Source of the DNA: Gammaproteobacteria bacterium
Lineage (GTDB): Bacteria; Pseudomonadota; Gammaproteobacteria; DSM-26407
DNA: 18,712 nt
Assembly: GCA_028694565.1 (NCBI GenBank)
Contig: JAQVKR010000006.1
Coordinates: 1 to 18,712 of the forward strand
Direction: 5' to 3'
Shown here: piece after piece, positions 7,558-15,788 of the stretch
Position numbering within the stretch: position 1 is the first letter of the stretch
Layout of the letters: each line of letters starts with the position of its first letter
The notes under the pieces: generated by a model
What the model saw: the letters and a program-made list of their open reading frames with translations, nothing else
Database searches by the model: none
What the model was told of the DNA's origin: nothing
Position numbers and translations under genes: made by a program

Positions 7558-8547
7558 CTATGCGTACTCCATGACCCCGCGCACCGCGGCGAGGATGCGG
7601 GCCTCGTCGGGGAGGTAGAGGTGCTCGAGGCGGTAGAGGGGCATGACGGTGTCGTAGCCGGTCACGCGCACCACCGGGGCGAGCAGGGTGGTGAGGCCGC
7701 GCTCCGCCAGCACTGCGGCGATCTCGGCGCCGACGCCGCCGCTGCGGGCCGCCTCGTGGACGATGACGCAGCGTCCCGTGCGGGCCACCGAGGCCAGGAT
7801 GGTCTCCGTGTCCAGGGGCTTGACCGTGGCCACGTCGATGACCTCCGCCTCCACGCCCTCGCCGGCCAGGGTATCGGCGGCGGCCAGGGTCTCCCGCACC
7901 AGCGCGCCCCAGGTCACCAGGGTCACGTCACGGCCCTCCCGCAGCACGAAGCAGGCATCGAGCGGCAGGGCCTGGCCATCGTCGGCGACCGGCTCCTTCA
8001 GCGCGCGGTAGATGCGCTTGGGCTCCAGGAACACCACCGGGTCGGGATCGCGGATGGCGGCCAGCAGCAGGCCGTAGGCGCGGGCCGGGGAGGAGGGGAT
8101 GACCACCCGCAGGCCCGGGATGTGGGCGAACAGGGCCTCGGTGCTCTCGGAGTGGTGCTCCGGGGCGTGGATTCCGCCGCCGAAGGGCGCGCGCAGCACC
8201 ATGGGGCAGGTGAGGCGGCCGCGGGTGCGGTTGCGCAGCCGCGCGGCGTGGTTGAGCATCTGGTCCAGGGTGGAGTGGATGAAGCCCATGAACTGGATCT
8301 CGGCCACCGGGCGGAAGCCCTGGGCCGCCAGTCCCACCGACATGCCGGCGATGAGGGTCTCGGCCAGCGGCGTGTCGAGCACCCGGGCCTCGCCGAAGCG
8401 CCGCTGCAGGCCGGCGGTGGCGCGGAACACCCCGCCGTTGACGCCCACGTCCTCTCCCAGCACCACCACCGAGGGATCCCGCTCCAGCTCCCGGGCGAGC
8501 GCCAGGTTGACCGCCTCCACCAGGGTGGTGCCGCCGTTCTCACTCAT
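7558..8547 (-). CDS. pdhB: 2-oxoacid (pyruvate) dehydrogenase E1 component, beta subunit
   Basis: A 329-residue beta subunit of the heterotetrameric alpha2beta2 E1, which with the alpha subunit binds thiamine diphosphate and decarboxylates the 2-oxoacid, transferring the acyl group to lipoyl-E2. Family marks: VVLGEDVGVNGGVFRAT (28-44); LDTPLAETLIAGMSVGLA (57-74), containing the glutamate that activates the cofactor; EIQFMGFIHSTLDQ (83-96); APEHHSES (128-135); and a C-terminal transketolase domain with DVATVKPLDTETI and HEAARSGGVGAEIA. Length matches the family (about 325). The start overlaps the end of pdhA by 8 bases (ATGAGTGA), showing tight translational coupling. Pyruvate is the likeliest substrate; branched-chain oxoacid or acetoin dehydrogenase E1 beta are alternatives the sequence alone does not exclude. 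Confidence 0.9.
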   Translation of the reverse strand: MSENGGTTLVEAVNLALARELERDPSVVVLGEDVGVNGGVFRATAGLQRRFGEARVLDTPLAETLIAGMSVGLAAQGFRPVAEIQFMGFIHSTLDQMLNHAARLRNRTRGRLTCPMVLRAPFGGGIHAPEHHSESTEALFAHIPGLRVVIPSSPARAYGLLLAAIRDPDPVVFLEPKRIYRALKEPVADDGQALPLDACFVLREGRDVTLVTWGALVRETLAAADTLAGEGVEAEVIDVATVKPLDTETILASVARTGRCVIVHEAARSGGVGAEIAAVLAERGLTTLLAPVVRVTGYDTVMPLYRLEHLYLPDEARILAAVRGVMEYA

Positions 8548-9616
8548 CGCCGCCGCCTCCCCGGATCAGCGCCTCGCGCTGCTCGCGCAGCGCGGCGGGC
8601 AGCTCGGCGTAGAGATAGTCGAACAGGGACGCCGGGTCCTGCGGCGGCAGGCTCTCGTATTCGGCGACCGCCGCCTCCACCGTCCGGGCGCACTCGTCGA
8701 GCAGCGCCTCCTCCTCGGCCTTGCGCCATGCCCCTGCGGCCACCAGGTGGTTGCGCAGGCGGACGACGGGGTCCTCCGCCCAGTGGCCGCTCACCTCCTC
8801 GGCGGGCCGGTAGCGGCTGGCGTCATCGGCGGTGGTGTGGTCGCAGAGGCGATAGGTCAGCGCCTCCACCAGGGTGGGGCCGCCCCCCTTCCGGGCCCGT
8901 TCGATGGCCGCCTCCAGCACCGCGCGCAGGGCCACCGCGTCGTTGCCGTCCACCTGTTCTCCGCGGAACCCCGCGGCGACGGCCTTCTGGGCGATGGTCT
9001 CCGCGGCGCTCTGGCGCGAGCGGGGCACGGAGATGGCCCACTGGTTGTTGTTCACCAGGAAGACCAGCGGCAGCCTCCACACCCCGGCGGCATTGAGCGA
9101 CTCGTAGAAATCGCCCTTGGAGGTGGCGCCGTCGCCGCAGACCGAAACCGCGACCCGCGGCTCGTTCCGCAGCCGGAAGGCCAGGGCCACGCCCACCGCG
9201 TGGCAGCTCTGGCTGGCCACCGGGACGCTGACGGGGAAATCCTCCCGCGGGCCGGTGAAGCGGCTGCCCCGCTCGTCGCCGCCCCAGTAGAGGAGCAGCT
9301 CGCTCATCCTCACCCCCCGCGCAATCTGGGCGCCGGTCTCGCGGTAGGAGGGCACCAGCACATCCTCCGGGGCCATCGCCTCGCCGAGGGCGGCGCCGAT
9401 GGCCTCCTGGCCGAGGGTGGAGGCGTAGGTGCCCAGGCGCCCGGTGCGCTGCAGGGCCACGGCGCGGGCGTCGAACGCCCGGGTCAGGACCATCGCCCGG
9501 TAGAGGGCGACCAGGCTCGCGGGGTCGCGGGCGAAGGCCGGCAGCTCGGCCACGGCCTTCCCGGAAGGATCCAGGAAGCGGGTGTAGTCCACGGTGAAAC
9601 GGGCGACTGTGGTCAT
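8540..9616 (-). CDS. pdhA: 2-oxoacid (pyruvate) dehydrogenase E1 component, alpha subunit
   Basis: A 358-residue alpha subunit of the alpha2beta2 E1 decarboxylase. The thiamine diphosphate fold is explicit: GDG at 161-163 (GDGATSKGDFYESLN) to the NN pair at 189-191 (LVNNNQW), the classic GDG-x(n)-NN spacing. Also seen: GRLGTYASTLGQEA (59-72), PSYRETG (89-95) and the loop YRLCDHTTADDASRYR (255-270), equivalent to the phosphorylation loop of mitochondrial E1 alpha. Start ATG at 9616 follows GGGAGAG/GGGGA. It is first in the leftward pdhA-pdhB-pdhC run and divergent from a GST gene. Proteobacteria commonly use a single-chain AceE-type E1, so this heterotetrameric form is either the main complex or a second one. 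No E3 (lpdA) is in the window. Confidence 0.9.
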   Translation of the reverse strand: MTTVARFTVDYTRFLDPSGKAVAELPAFARDPASLVALYRAMVLTRAFDARAVALQRTGRLGTYASTLGQEAIGAALGEAMAPEDVLVPSYRETGAQIARGVRMSELLLYWGGDERGSRFTGPREDFPVSVPVASQSCHAVGVALAFRLRNEPRVAVSVCGDGATSKGDFYESLNAAGVWRLPLVFLVNNNQWAISVPRSRQSAAETIAQKAVAAGFRGEQVDGNDAVALRAVLEAAIERARKGGGPTLVEALTYRLCDHTTADDASRYRPAEEVSGHWAEDPVVRLRNHLVAAGAWRKAEEEALLDECARTVEAAVAEYESLPPQDPASLFDYLYAELPAALREQREALIRGGGGDE

Positions 9617-9687
9617 TCCCCGGCTCTCCCTGCGTCACACGCTGTTTTGGACGGTCACGGAGCGGGGAAAGTTTCCACTCCGTCACG

Positions 9688-9730
9688 CCATGGGGCGTGG
9701 GATCATGGTATTGATCCCGAACGCCATGGG
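9688..9730. promoter_or_regulatory. Palindrome in the divergent pdhA / GST intergenic region
   Basis: GGGATCA TGGTAT TGATCCC (9699-9718) is a perfect 7-base inverted repeat with a 6-base centre. It sits inside a looser outer pair, CCATGGGGCGT to the left and ACGCCATGGG to the right. It lies between the divergent starts at 9616 and 9779, and a possible -10 (TAGAAT, 9745-9750) for the GST gene follows it. No T-run follows, so an operator is more likely than a terminator; the binding protein is unknown. Confidence 0.4.
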
Positions 9731-9778
9731 TTTCACATTAAGGTTAGAATGGAATCGGCAAACTCCAAGGAGCGCTGC

Positions 9779-10402
9779 ATGGATCTCTACAGCCACCGCG
9801 ACAGCCTGGCCGCCTCCCGCGTGCGCATCGCCTTCCGTCTCAAGGGCATCCCCTTCCAGTCCCATGAGCTGCAGATGCTGCGCGAGGAGTGGGGGGAGAC
9901 CCGGATGCTCGCCGCCGGCCTGAGCCTCGACGCACCCGGCCCCCTGGTGGTGATGGACGGACAGCGGGTGATGACCCAGTCACTGGCGGCCATCGAGTAC
10001 CTGGACGATCTCTACCCGGATCCGCCCCTGATGCCCGCCGATGCCCGCGGCCGGGCCCGGGTGCGCTCCCTGGCGCAGCTGGTGGCCTGCGACACCCAGC
10101 CGCTGGAGGAGCCCCGGGTGCTCGGGTTCCTGGCCGGGGTGCTGGATCTCGATGCGGCGGCCAGGCAGCGATGGCGCGAATACTGGCTGCAGCGCGGACT
10201 CATGCCGCTGGAGCACATGCTGAGGGACAACCCGGTCACCGGCCTCTACTGCCACGGCGACAGTCCCACCCTGGCGGACATCTGCCTGGTCCCGCTCCTG
10301 CGCCTGGCCCTGGAGGCGGGCGTGGATCCGGGCCGCTATCCCACCGTGGCGCGCATCCACGCCCACTGCCTCAGTCAGCCCGCCTTCGCCGCGGACGACT
10401 GA
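9779..10402 (+). CDS. Glutathione S-transferase family protein, zeta/maleylacetoacetate isomerase-like
   Basis: A 207-residue cytosolic protein with a thioredoxin-like N-terminal half and an all-helical C-terminal half. Zeta-like marks: SRVRIAFRLKGIPF (13-26), MTQSLAAIEYLDDLYP (65-80, the glutathione-binding turn QSLAIIEYL of the family) and SPTLADICLVP (162-172, the conserved GST core helix N-cap). The zeta active-site motif SSCx[WH]RVRIAL is altered: the region reads HRDSLAASRVRIA, with no cysteine, so isomerase activity is uncertain; S9 or S13 may serve instead (inference). AAGGAG lies 7 bases before the ATG. It stands alone between divergent pdhA and the suf operon, with no tyrosine-degradation genes nearby. 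Alternatives are another GST class or a stringent starvation protein A-like fold; the zeta-like motifs make GST best. Confidence 0.8.
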   Translation: MDLYSHRDSLAASRVRIAFRLKGIPFQSHELQMLREEWGETRMLAAGLSLDAPGPLVVMDGQRVMTQSLAAIEYLDDLYPDPPLMPADARGRARVRSLAQLVACDTQPLEEPRVLGFLAGVLDLDAAARQRWREYWLQRGLMPLEHMLRDNPVTGLYCHGDSPTLADICLVPLLRLALEAGVDPGRYPTVARIHAHCLSQPAFAADD

Positions 10403-10498
10403 TCCCAAGCCCTCCGGGGCGCGCGGCATACCCGTCCCGCCGCCCCGTCCGGAGCGGCTCGCCCGGGGCTCCAAAAGCCCACTTCCCAAGGGGTTGAA

Positions 10499-10523
10499 TA
10501 TTCCGACGAATACGGTCAGGATT
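10499..10523 (+). promoter_or_regulatory. IscR type-1-like site 1 upstream of sufB
   Basis: CCGACGAATACGGTCAGG (10503-10520) contains GAC-N7-GTC, the inverted half-sites of the known IscR type-1 consensus (core GACTRWWWYAGTC followed by RRS). By hand the 25-base window matches at about 16 positions. The flanking ATA/TAT bases are poor. No iscR gene is in the window, so the regulator would be encoded elsewhere. Confidence 0.45.
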
Positions 10524-10533
10524 TGCTGCAACC

Positions 10534-10558
10534 AAAACCGAGTGTAATAGTCGGAATA
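10534..10558 (+). promoter_or_regulatory. IscR type-1-like site 2 overlapping a putative sufB promoter
   Basis: CCGAGTGTAATAGTCGG (10538-10554) matches the IscR core at every inner position except one (GAG for GAC); the central TRWWWYA is matched 7 of 7 as TGTAATA. About 18 of 25 consensus positions match. TTGCTG (10523-10528) and TAATAG (10545-10550), 16 bases apart, form a plausible sigma-70 promoter overlapped by this site, which would suit repression when clusters are plentiful (inference). Confidence 0.5.
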
Positions 10559-10657
10559 AGAGCGGGCGCCCGCGTGTCCGGCACCCTGCCGGAGAGCCCC
10601 GGGAGGTGCCGCGGCGGTGACCGGCATGCCGGGTTAAGACCCACGACGGAGGTTCGA

Positions 10658-12106
10658 ATGAGCACTGCCAACCACGAGATCGACGCCCTCATCCGGCAGA
10701 AATACAAGCACGGCTTCGTTACCGAGTTGGAGTCCGAGTCGCTTCCTCCGGGGCTGAACGAGGATGTCATTCGCGCCATCTCGGCCAAGAAGGGCGAGCC
10801 GGAGTGGATGCTCGAGTGGCGCCTCGAGGCCTACCGCCACTGGCTGGAGATGCCCGAGCCGGAGTGGGCCCATGTCCACTACCCGCGCATCGACTACCAG
10901 GACATCGTCTACTACGCGGCGCCGAAATCGAAAAAGGACGCGCCCAAGAGCCTCGAGGAGGTGGACCCGAAGCTGCTGGAGACCTACGAGAAGCTGGGCA
11001 TCCCCCTGGAGGAGCGCGCGGCGCTGGCCGGTGTCGCGGTGGACGCGGTGTTCGACAGCGTGTCGGTCGCCACCACCTTCAAGGACAAGCTCGGCAAGCT
11101 CGGGATCATCTTCTGCTCCTTCTCCGAGGCGGTGCGCGAGCATCCCGAGCTGGTGCGCAGGTACCTGGGTTCGGTGGTGCCGCAGCGGGACAACTTCTTC
11201 GCCGCGCTGAACTCCGCGGTATTCTCCGACGGCTCCTTCGTCTACGTGCCCAGGGGGGTGCGCTGCCCCATGGAGCTGTCCACCTATTTCCGCATCAACG
11301 CCAAGTCCACCGGGCAGTTCGAGCGCACCCTCATCGTCGCGGACGAGGGCAGCTACGTCAGCTACCTGGAGGGCTGCACCGCCCCCATGCGGGACGAGAA
11401 CCAGCTGCATGCCGCGGTCGTGGAGCTGGTGGCGCTGGACGATGCCGAGATCAAGTACTCCACGGTGCAGAACTGGTACCCCGGCGACGAGGAGGGGCGC
11501 GGCGGCATCTACAACTTCGTCACCAAGCGCGGCGAGTGCCGCGGGCGCGGCGCGAAGATCTCCTGGACCCAGGTGGAGACCGGCTCGGCCATCACCTGGA
11601 AGTATCCCAGCTGCATCCTCACCGGGGACGACTCGGTGGGCGAGTTCTACTCCGTGGCGCTGACCAACAACCGCCAGCAGGCCGATACCGGGACCAAGAT
11701 GGTGCATATCGGCAGGAACACCCGCAGCACCATCATCTCCAAGGGCATCTCCGCGGGACGGGGCCAGAACGCCTACCGCGGCCTGGTGAAGGTGACCAAG
11801 TCCGCCGAAGGGGCGCGCAACTACACCCAGTGCGACTCGCTGCTGATGGGCGAGAAGTGCGGCGCCCATACCTTCCCCTACATCGAGGTGAAGAATCCCA
11901 CCGCCCAGGTGGAGCACGAGGCCACCACCTCCAAGATCAGCGAGGACCAGCTGTTCTACTGCCTGCAGCGGGGCATCTCCACCGAGGAGGCCGTGACCAT
12001 GATCGTCAACGGCTTCTGCAAGGAGGTGCTCAAGGAGCTGCCCATGGAATTCGCCGTGGAGGCCCAGAAGCTGCTGGGCGTGAGCCTGGAAGGAGCCGTC
12101 GGCTGA
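10658..12106 (+). CDS. sufB: Fe-S cluster assembly scaffold subunit SufB
   Basis: A 482-residue scaffold subunit of the SufBC2D complex, where sulfide and iron are built into clusters in the cytoplasm. Very typical sequence: [19 protein letters not shown] (141-159), [17 protein letters not shown] (195-211), [17 protein letters not shown] (235-251), and the C-terminal core [20 protein letters not shown] with C401, equivalent to the cluster-assembly cysteine of E. coli SufB (C405). It is followed by [15 protein letters not shown], holding the conserved glutamate at 429. C240 corresponds to the sulfur-accepting C254 of E. coli. Length is family-normal. Start ATG follows GGAGG by 6 bases. First gene of the suf operon; no Rrf2-type regulator gene precedes it, unlike many suf operons. 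Confidence 0.97.
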   Translation: MSTANHEIDALIRQKYKHGFVTELESESLPPGLNEDVIRAISAKKGEPEWMLEWRLEAYRHWLEMPEPEWAHVHYPRIDYQDIVYYAAPKSKKDAPKSLEEVDPKLLETYEKLGIPLEERAALAGVAVDAVFDSVSVATTFKDKLGKLGIIFCSFSEAVREHPELVRRYLGSVVPQRDNFFAALNSAVFSDGSFVYVPRGVRCPMELSTYFRINAKSTGQFERTLIVADEGSYVSYLEGCTAPMRDENQLHAAVVELVALDDAEIKYSTVQNWYPGDEEGRGGIYNFVTKRGECRGRGAKISWTQVETGSAITWKYPSCILTGDDSVGEFYSVALTNNRQQADTGTKMVHIGRNTRSTIISKGISAGRGQNAYRGLVKVTKSAEGARNYTQCDSLLMGEKCGAHTFPYIEVKNPTAQVEHEATTSKISEDQLFYCLQRGISTEEAVTMIVNGFCKEVLKELPMEFAVEAQKLLGVSLEGAVG

Positions 12107-12113
12107 ATCGCGG

Positions 12114-12153
12114 GCATTCAGGCATCCACCCGTTCACGCATCCACGCATTGAA
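12114..12153. repeat. Period-8 iterations between sufB and sufC
   Basis: Five consecutive octamers in exact register: GCATTCAG, GCATCCAC, CCGTTCAC, GCATCCAC, GCATTGAA. The array fills most of the 58-base gap and ends just before the sufC ribosome binding site (GAGG). The 16-base word TCACGCATCCACGCAT (12134-12149) recurs exactly at 16693-16708, also between genes of this operon. Confidence 0.65.
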
Positions 12154-12164
12154 GAGGTTCCAAC

Positions 12165-12938
12165 ATGCTTACCATCAAGAACCTGACCGCCAGCATCAAC
12201 GACAAGCCGATCCTGCGCGGCATCGACCTCGAGGTGAGGCCCGGCGAGGTGCACGCCATCATGGGGCCCAACGGCTCGGGCAAGAGCACGCTCGCCAATG
12301 TCCTGGCCGGCCGCGAGGATTACGCCGTCACCGGCGGGGAAGTCTCCTGGCAGGGCCGGGATCTGCTGGCGCTGGCCCCCGAGGAGCGGGCCCGCGAAGG
12401 CATCTTCCTGGCCTTCCAGTACCCGGTGGAGATTCCCGGGGTCAGCAACGTCAACCTGCTCAAGGCCGCCCTCAATGCGAAGCTCAAGCACCTCGGGCGC
12501 GAAGAGCTCGACGCCTACGACTTCCTCGCCCTGGTGAAGGAGAGGATGAAGCTGGTGCAGATGCCCGAGGACTTCCTCTACCGGGCCGTCAACGAGGGTT
12601 TCTCCGGCGGCGAGAAGAAGCGCAACGAGGTCCTGCAGATGGCGGTGCTGGAGCCGCTGCTCGGCATCCTGGACGAAACCGACTCGGGGCTCGACATCGA
12701 CGCCCTGAAGATTGTCGCCGACGGCGTGAACGCACTGCGCGCCCCGGATCGCTCCTTCGTCGTGGTGACCCACTACCAGCGGCTGCTGGACTACATCGTG
12801 CCCGACCATGTCCACGTCCTGGCCCATGGCCGCATCGTGAAGTCCGGGGGCAAGGAACTGGCGCTGGACCTCGAGCGGCGCGGCTACGGCTGGATCGCCG
12901 AGCTTGAGCGCGGCGCCGGCGACGACGCGAGGGCATGA
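12165..12938 (+). CDS. sufC: Fe-S cluster assembly ATPase SufC
   Basis: A 257-residue ABC-type ATPase without membrane domain; two copies drive conformational change in SufBC2D during cluster assembly. Walker A GPNGSGKS (34-41), Q-loop region [10 protein letters not shown] (83-92), ABC signature [11 protein letters not shown] (146-156), Walker B with catalytic glutamate [13 protein letters not shown] (165-177) and switch H203 ([11 protein letters not shown]). FSGGEKKR is characteristic of SufC compared with other ABC proteins. Length is about 10 residues over E. coli SufC because of the GAGDDARA tail. Start ATG at 12165 follows GAGG, right after the octamer array. The sufD start overlaps its stop (ATGA), so translation is coupled. 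Confidence 0.97.
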   Translation: MLTIKNLTASINDKPILRGIDLEVRPGEVHAIMGPNGSGKSTLANVLAGREDYAVTGGEVSWQGRDLLALAPEERAREGIFLAFQYPVEIPGVSNVNLLKAALNAKLKHLGREELDAYDFLALVKERMKLVQMPEDFLYRAVNEGFSGGEKKRNEVLQMAVLEPLLGILDETDSGLDIDALKIVADGVNALRAPDRSFVVVTHYQRLLDYIVPDHVHVLAHGRIVKSGGKELALDLERRGYGWIAELERGAGDDARA

Positions 12939-14266
12939 CCATGACCGCCACCGGCAACGCCGCAATCCACTACCTGGAGCAGTTCCGCGAACAGCGGCCG
13001 GAATTGCCGGGCCGGGAGCCGGCCTGGCTGGACGGACTGCGCCGCGAAGCGCTGGAGCACCTGGCCACGGCCGGCCTTCCCACCCCTCGCGACGAGGCGT
13101 GGAAATACACCAATGTCTCCAGCATCGCCGCGCAGGCGTTCACTCCGGCCGCGCCCGGGGCGGCGGTTCCCGATCGCGCCCTGCTCGAGTCGCTGCTGGA
13201 GCCGGGCCTGGGCGGCCCGCGCCTGGTCTTCGTCAACGGCCGCTACCTGCCGGAGCTCTCCAGCCCGCCGGCGCTCGGCGGGGGAGTGCGGGTGCGCCCG
13301 CTGGCCGCGGCGCTGGCGGAGGGGGGCGAGTCCCTGCGTCCGCACCTTGCCTGGCCGCCCGGGGACGGCAGCGGCTTCACGGCCCTGAATACCGCCTTCA
13401 TGGCCGATGGCGCCTGCATCGAGCTGGCCCCCGGGGCCCGGCTCGAGGAGCCGCTGCACCTGGTCTTCGTGGGCGGAGAGGACGTGCTGGCATCCCCGCG
13501 CAACCTGATCATCGCCGGCGCGGAAAGCTCCGCCACGGTGGTGGAGGAGTACGTCGGTCCGGAGGGTGGCCGCTACCTGACCAACACCCATACCCGGATC
13601 AGCCTGGAGGAGAAGGCGCAGCTGGTGCACTACCGCCTCAACCGCGAGAGCCTGCGCGCCTTCCACATGGGCGAGCTGCGCATCCGCCAGGCGGCGGGCA
13701 GCCGGTTCGTCTCCACCGCCGTGGCGCTGGGCGGGCTCATCTCCCGCACCGAGGTCCGGGTGGATTTCAGCGGCGAGGGCGCCGAGACCCGCCTCAACGG
13801 CCTCTACGTCGCCAGCGGCAGGCAGCACACGGATCACCACCTGCACATCGACCATCGCCTTCCCGGCTGCACCAGCGAGCAGTTCTTCAAGGGGGTGCTC
13901 GACGGCGCCGCCCGCGGCGTGTTCAGTGGCCGGGTGGTGGTGCACCCCGATGCGCAGCACACCGATGCCCGGCAGTCGAACAAGAGCCTGCTGCTCTCCC
14001 GCAACGCCGAGATGGACGCCCGTCCGCAGCTGGAGATCTACGCCGACGACGTGAAGTGCGCCCACGGCGCCACCGTGGGGCAGCTCGATGGCGACGCGCT
14101 GTTCTACCTGCGCGCCCGTGGCGTGGGCGAGGCCGAGGCGCGGCACCTGCTCATCCACGCCTTCGTGGGCGATGTGCTGGATCGGATCCCGCTGCCGCCC
14201 CTGCGCCAGGCGCTGGAGCGGCTGCTGTGGGCGCGGCTGGACCGGCGGGAGGCGGCCGGGGCATGA
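12935..14266 (+). CDS. sufD: Fe-S cluster assembly scaffold subunit SufD
   Basis: A 443-residue paralogue of SufB that pairs with it in SufBC2D. The N-terminal helical part contains [12 protein letters not shown] (54-65), typical of SufD. The C-terminal beta-helix core contains [12 protein letters not shown] (296-307), [20 protein letters not shown] (314-333) and [20 protein letters not shown] (348-367), then [15 protein letters not shown] (371-385), where H377 corresponds to the cluster-building H360 of E. coli SufD. ATG at 12935 overlaps the sufC stop by 4 bases; a second ATG two codons later (12941) could serve. It ends in ATGA overlap with sufS. Somewhat longer than E. coli SufD (423). 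Confidence 0.95.
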   Translation: MTMTATGNAAIHYLEQFREQRPELPGREPAWLDGLRREALEHLATAGLPTPRDEAWKYTNVSSIAAQAFTPAAPGAAVPDRALLESLLEPGLGGPRLVFVNGRYLPELSSPPALGGGVRVRPLAAALAEGGESLRPHLAWPPGDGSGFTALNTAFMADGACIELAPGARLEEPLHLVFVGGEDVLASPRNLIIAGAESSATVVEEYVGPEGGRYLTNTHTRISLEEKAQLVHYRLNRESLRAFHMGELRIRQAAGSRFVSTAVALGGLISRTEVRVDFSGEGAETRLNGLYVASGRQHTDHHLHIDHRLPGCTSEQFFKGVLDGAARGVFSGRVVVHPDAQHTDARQSNKSLLLSRNAEMDARPQLEIYADDVKCAHGATVGQLDGDALFYLRARGVGEAEARHLLIHAFVGDVLDRIPLPPLRQALERLLWARLDRREAAGA

Positions 14267-15543
14267 ACGCCGCCGGGGGACAGCCGGGCATGACGGCCGT
14301 CGCGACCGGCGCAATGACCCTGCCCCTGGACGTGGAAACGATCCGGGCGGAGTTCCCGGTGCTGCGCCAGGAGGTCAACGGACAGCCGCTGGCCTACCTG
14401 GACAACGCGGCCACGACGCAGAAGCCCCGCGCGGTCATCGACGCCGTCTCCGGCTTCTACGAGCGCGATTGCGCCAACGTCCACCGCGGGGTCCACGCCC
14501 TGAGCGCGCGGGCGACGGCGGCCTACGAGGCCGCCCGGGGCACGGTTCAGCGCCGCCTCAACGCCAGCCGGCCCGAGGAGATCGTCTTCGTCCGCGGCGC
14601 CACCGAGGCCATCAACCTCGTGGCCTGGAGTTTTCTCCGCCCGCGCCTGCAGGACGGCGACGAGATCCTGCTCACCGGGATGGAGCATCATGCCAACATC
14701 GTGCCCTGGCAGCTGCTGTGCCAGCAGAGCGGGGCGCGGCTGCGGGTGCTGCCGGTGACCGACGCCGGCGAGCTGCGGCTGGAGGCGCTCGACGGGCTGC
14801 TGGGCGACCGGACCCGGCTGGTGGCCGTCACCCATGTCTCCAATGCGCTCGGCACCATCAACCCGGTGGCGGAGATCGCGGCCCGGGCCCATGCGCGCGG
14901 CGTGCCCGTGCTGGTGGACGGTGCCCAGGCCCTGCCCCACGTGGCGGTCGATGTGCAGGCCCTGGGCGTGGATTTCTACGTCTTCTCCGGCCACAAGGTC
15001 TATGGGCCCTCGGGCATCGGTGCGCTGTACGGAAAGCATGAGCATCTCCAGGCGATGCCGCCCTGGCAGGGTGGCGGCGAGATGATCCAGTCGGTCACCT
15101 TCGACCGGACCACCTTCGCCGCGCCGCCCCTGCGCTTCGAGGCCGGCACACCCAACATGGAAGGCGCGATCGGGCTCGCCGCCGCGCTGGAGTGGCTGGC
15201 CTGCGTCGGGATCGGGCGGGCCGCGGCCCATGAGCGGGCGCTGCTGGATCACGCCACCCGCGCCCTGCGGGAGGTGCCCGGCGTGCGCATCATCGGCACG
15301 GCCGCGGAGAAGGCCGCCATCATCTCCTTCACGATGGAAGGCGCCCATCCCCACGATATCGGCACCATTCTCGATCACGAGGGCATCGCCGTGCGCACCG
15401 GGCACCACTGCGCCCAGCCGCTGATGCGCCGCTTCGGCGTGCCCGCCACCGCGCGCGCCTCCTTCGCGCTCTACAACACCCACGCGGAGGTGGAGCGCCT
15501 GGCGGAAGGATTGCGCCAGGTGCGCCGGGTGCTGGGGCGTTGA
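14263..15543 (+). CDS. sufS: Cysteine desulfurase SufS
   Basis: A 426-residue PLP enzyme that removes sulfur from cysteine as an enzyme persulfide for cluster assembly. Group II desulfurase marks: LAYLDNAATTQKPRAVID (43-60), EHHANIVPWQ (141-150), VDGAQALPHVAVD (218-230), the PLP-binding lysine K245 in FSGHKVYGPSGIG, and the persulfide cysteine C383 in RTGHHCAQPLM. The C-terminus GVPATARASFALYNT resembles desulfurases that work with SufU. The first ATG (14263) overlaps the sufD stop and has GGGAGG upstream. It gives about 20 extra residues before the conserved FPVLRQEVNG, so later ATGs at 14290 or 14314 are possible. The next gene, sufU, is its likely sulfur acceptor. Followed by a 245-base gap holding repeat element C. 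Confidence 0.95.
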   Translation: MNAAGGQPGMTAVATGAMTLPLDVETIRAEFPVLRQEVNGQPLAYLDNAATTQKPRAVIDAVSGFYERDCANVHRGVHALSARATAAYEAARGTVQRRLNASRPEEIVFVRGATEAINLVAWSFLRPRLQDGDEILLTGMEHHANIVPWQLLCQQSGARLRVLPVTDAGELRLEALDGLLGDRTRLVAVTHVSNALGTINPVAEIAARAHARGVPVLVDGAQALPHVAVDVQALGVDFYVFSGHKVYGPSGIGALYGKHEHLQAMPPWQGGGEMIQSVTFDRTTFAAPPLRFEAGTPNMEGAIGLAAALEWLACVGIGRAAAHERALLDHATRALREVPGVRIIGTAAEKAAIISFTMEGAHPHDIGTILDHEGIAVRTGHHCAQPLMRRFGVPATARASFALYNTHAEVERLAEGLRQVRRVLGR

Positions 15544-15568
15544 CGCGGTTCACCATGGAGACACGAAT

Positions 15569-15746
15569 TTGTTAATAGACAGGATTTACAGGATTGACGG
15601 GATTTTTATCGATGGGGCACCGCATGGCGATTCGCCTGATTGGTGCATGCCGTGCTCCATGGGAGAAATGGGTTCGAGTCTGTGCAACATGTGCTTATCA
15701 CATGGTTTTCAATCCGGTTAATCCTGTGAATCCTGTCCATGAACAA
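15569..15746. repeat. Intergenic inverted repeat element C inside the suf operon (9-base iterations)
   Basis: Arms 15569-15604 and 15711-15746 are inverted copies, identical at 31 of 36 positions by hand comparison. Each arm contains three nonamers: ACAGGATTT, ACAGGATTG, ACGGGATTT on the left, and ACAGGATTC, ACAGGATTA, ACCGGATTG read inward on the minus strand from the right. They enclose 106 bases without clear coding potential. The architecture parallels elements A, B and D but uses a different unit and a period of 9. It lies between sufS and sufU. Confidence 0.75.
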
Positions 15747-15788
15747 GCGGTACACAGTGGCAGTACGGAATCGGGAGGTGTGGCAGTC

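Noticed and set aside
8099..9778. Open plus-strand frame running into the GST gene, opposite pdhB and pdhA
   Set aside because: The upstream part is antisense to well-supported pdh genes and has no recognisable domain; the GST start at 9779 has its own ribosome binding site.
10466..10480. GGGCT CCAAA AGCCC hairpin after the GST gene as a terminator
   Set aside because: No T-run follows and the 5-bp stem is easily found by chance in this composition.
15605..15710. GGTTCGAGTC inside repeat element C resembles a tRNA T-loop
   Set aside because: The flanking five bases on each side do not pair and no acceptor, D or anticodon arms are present; not a tRNA or a convincing attachment remnant.
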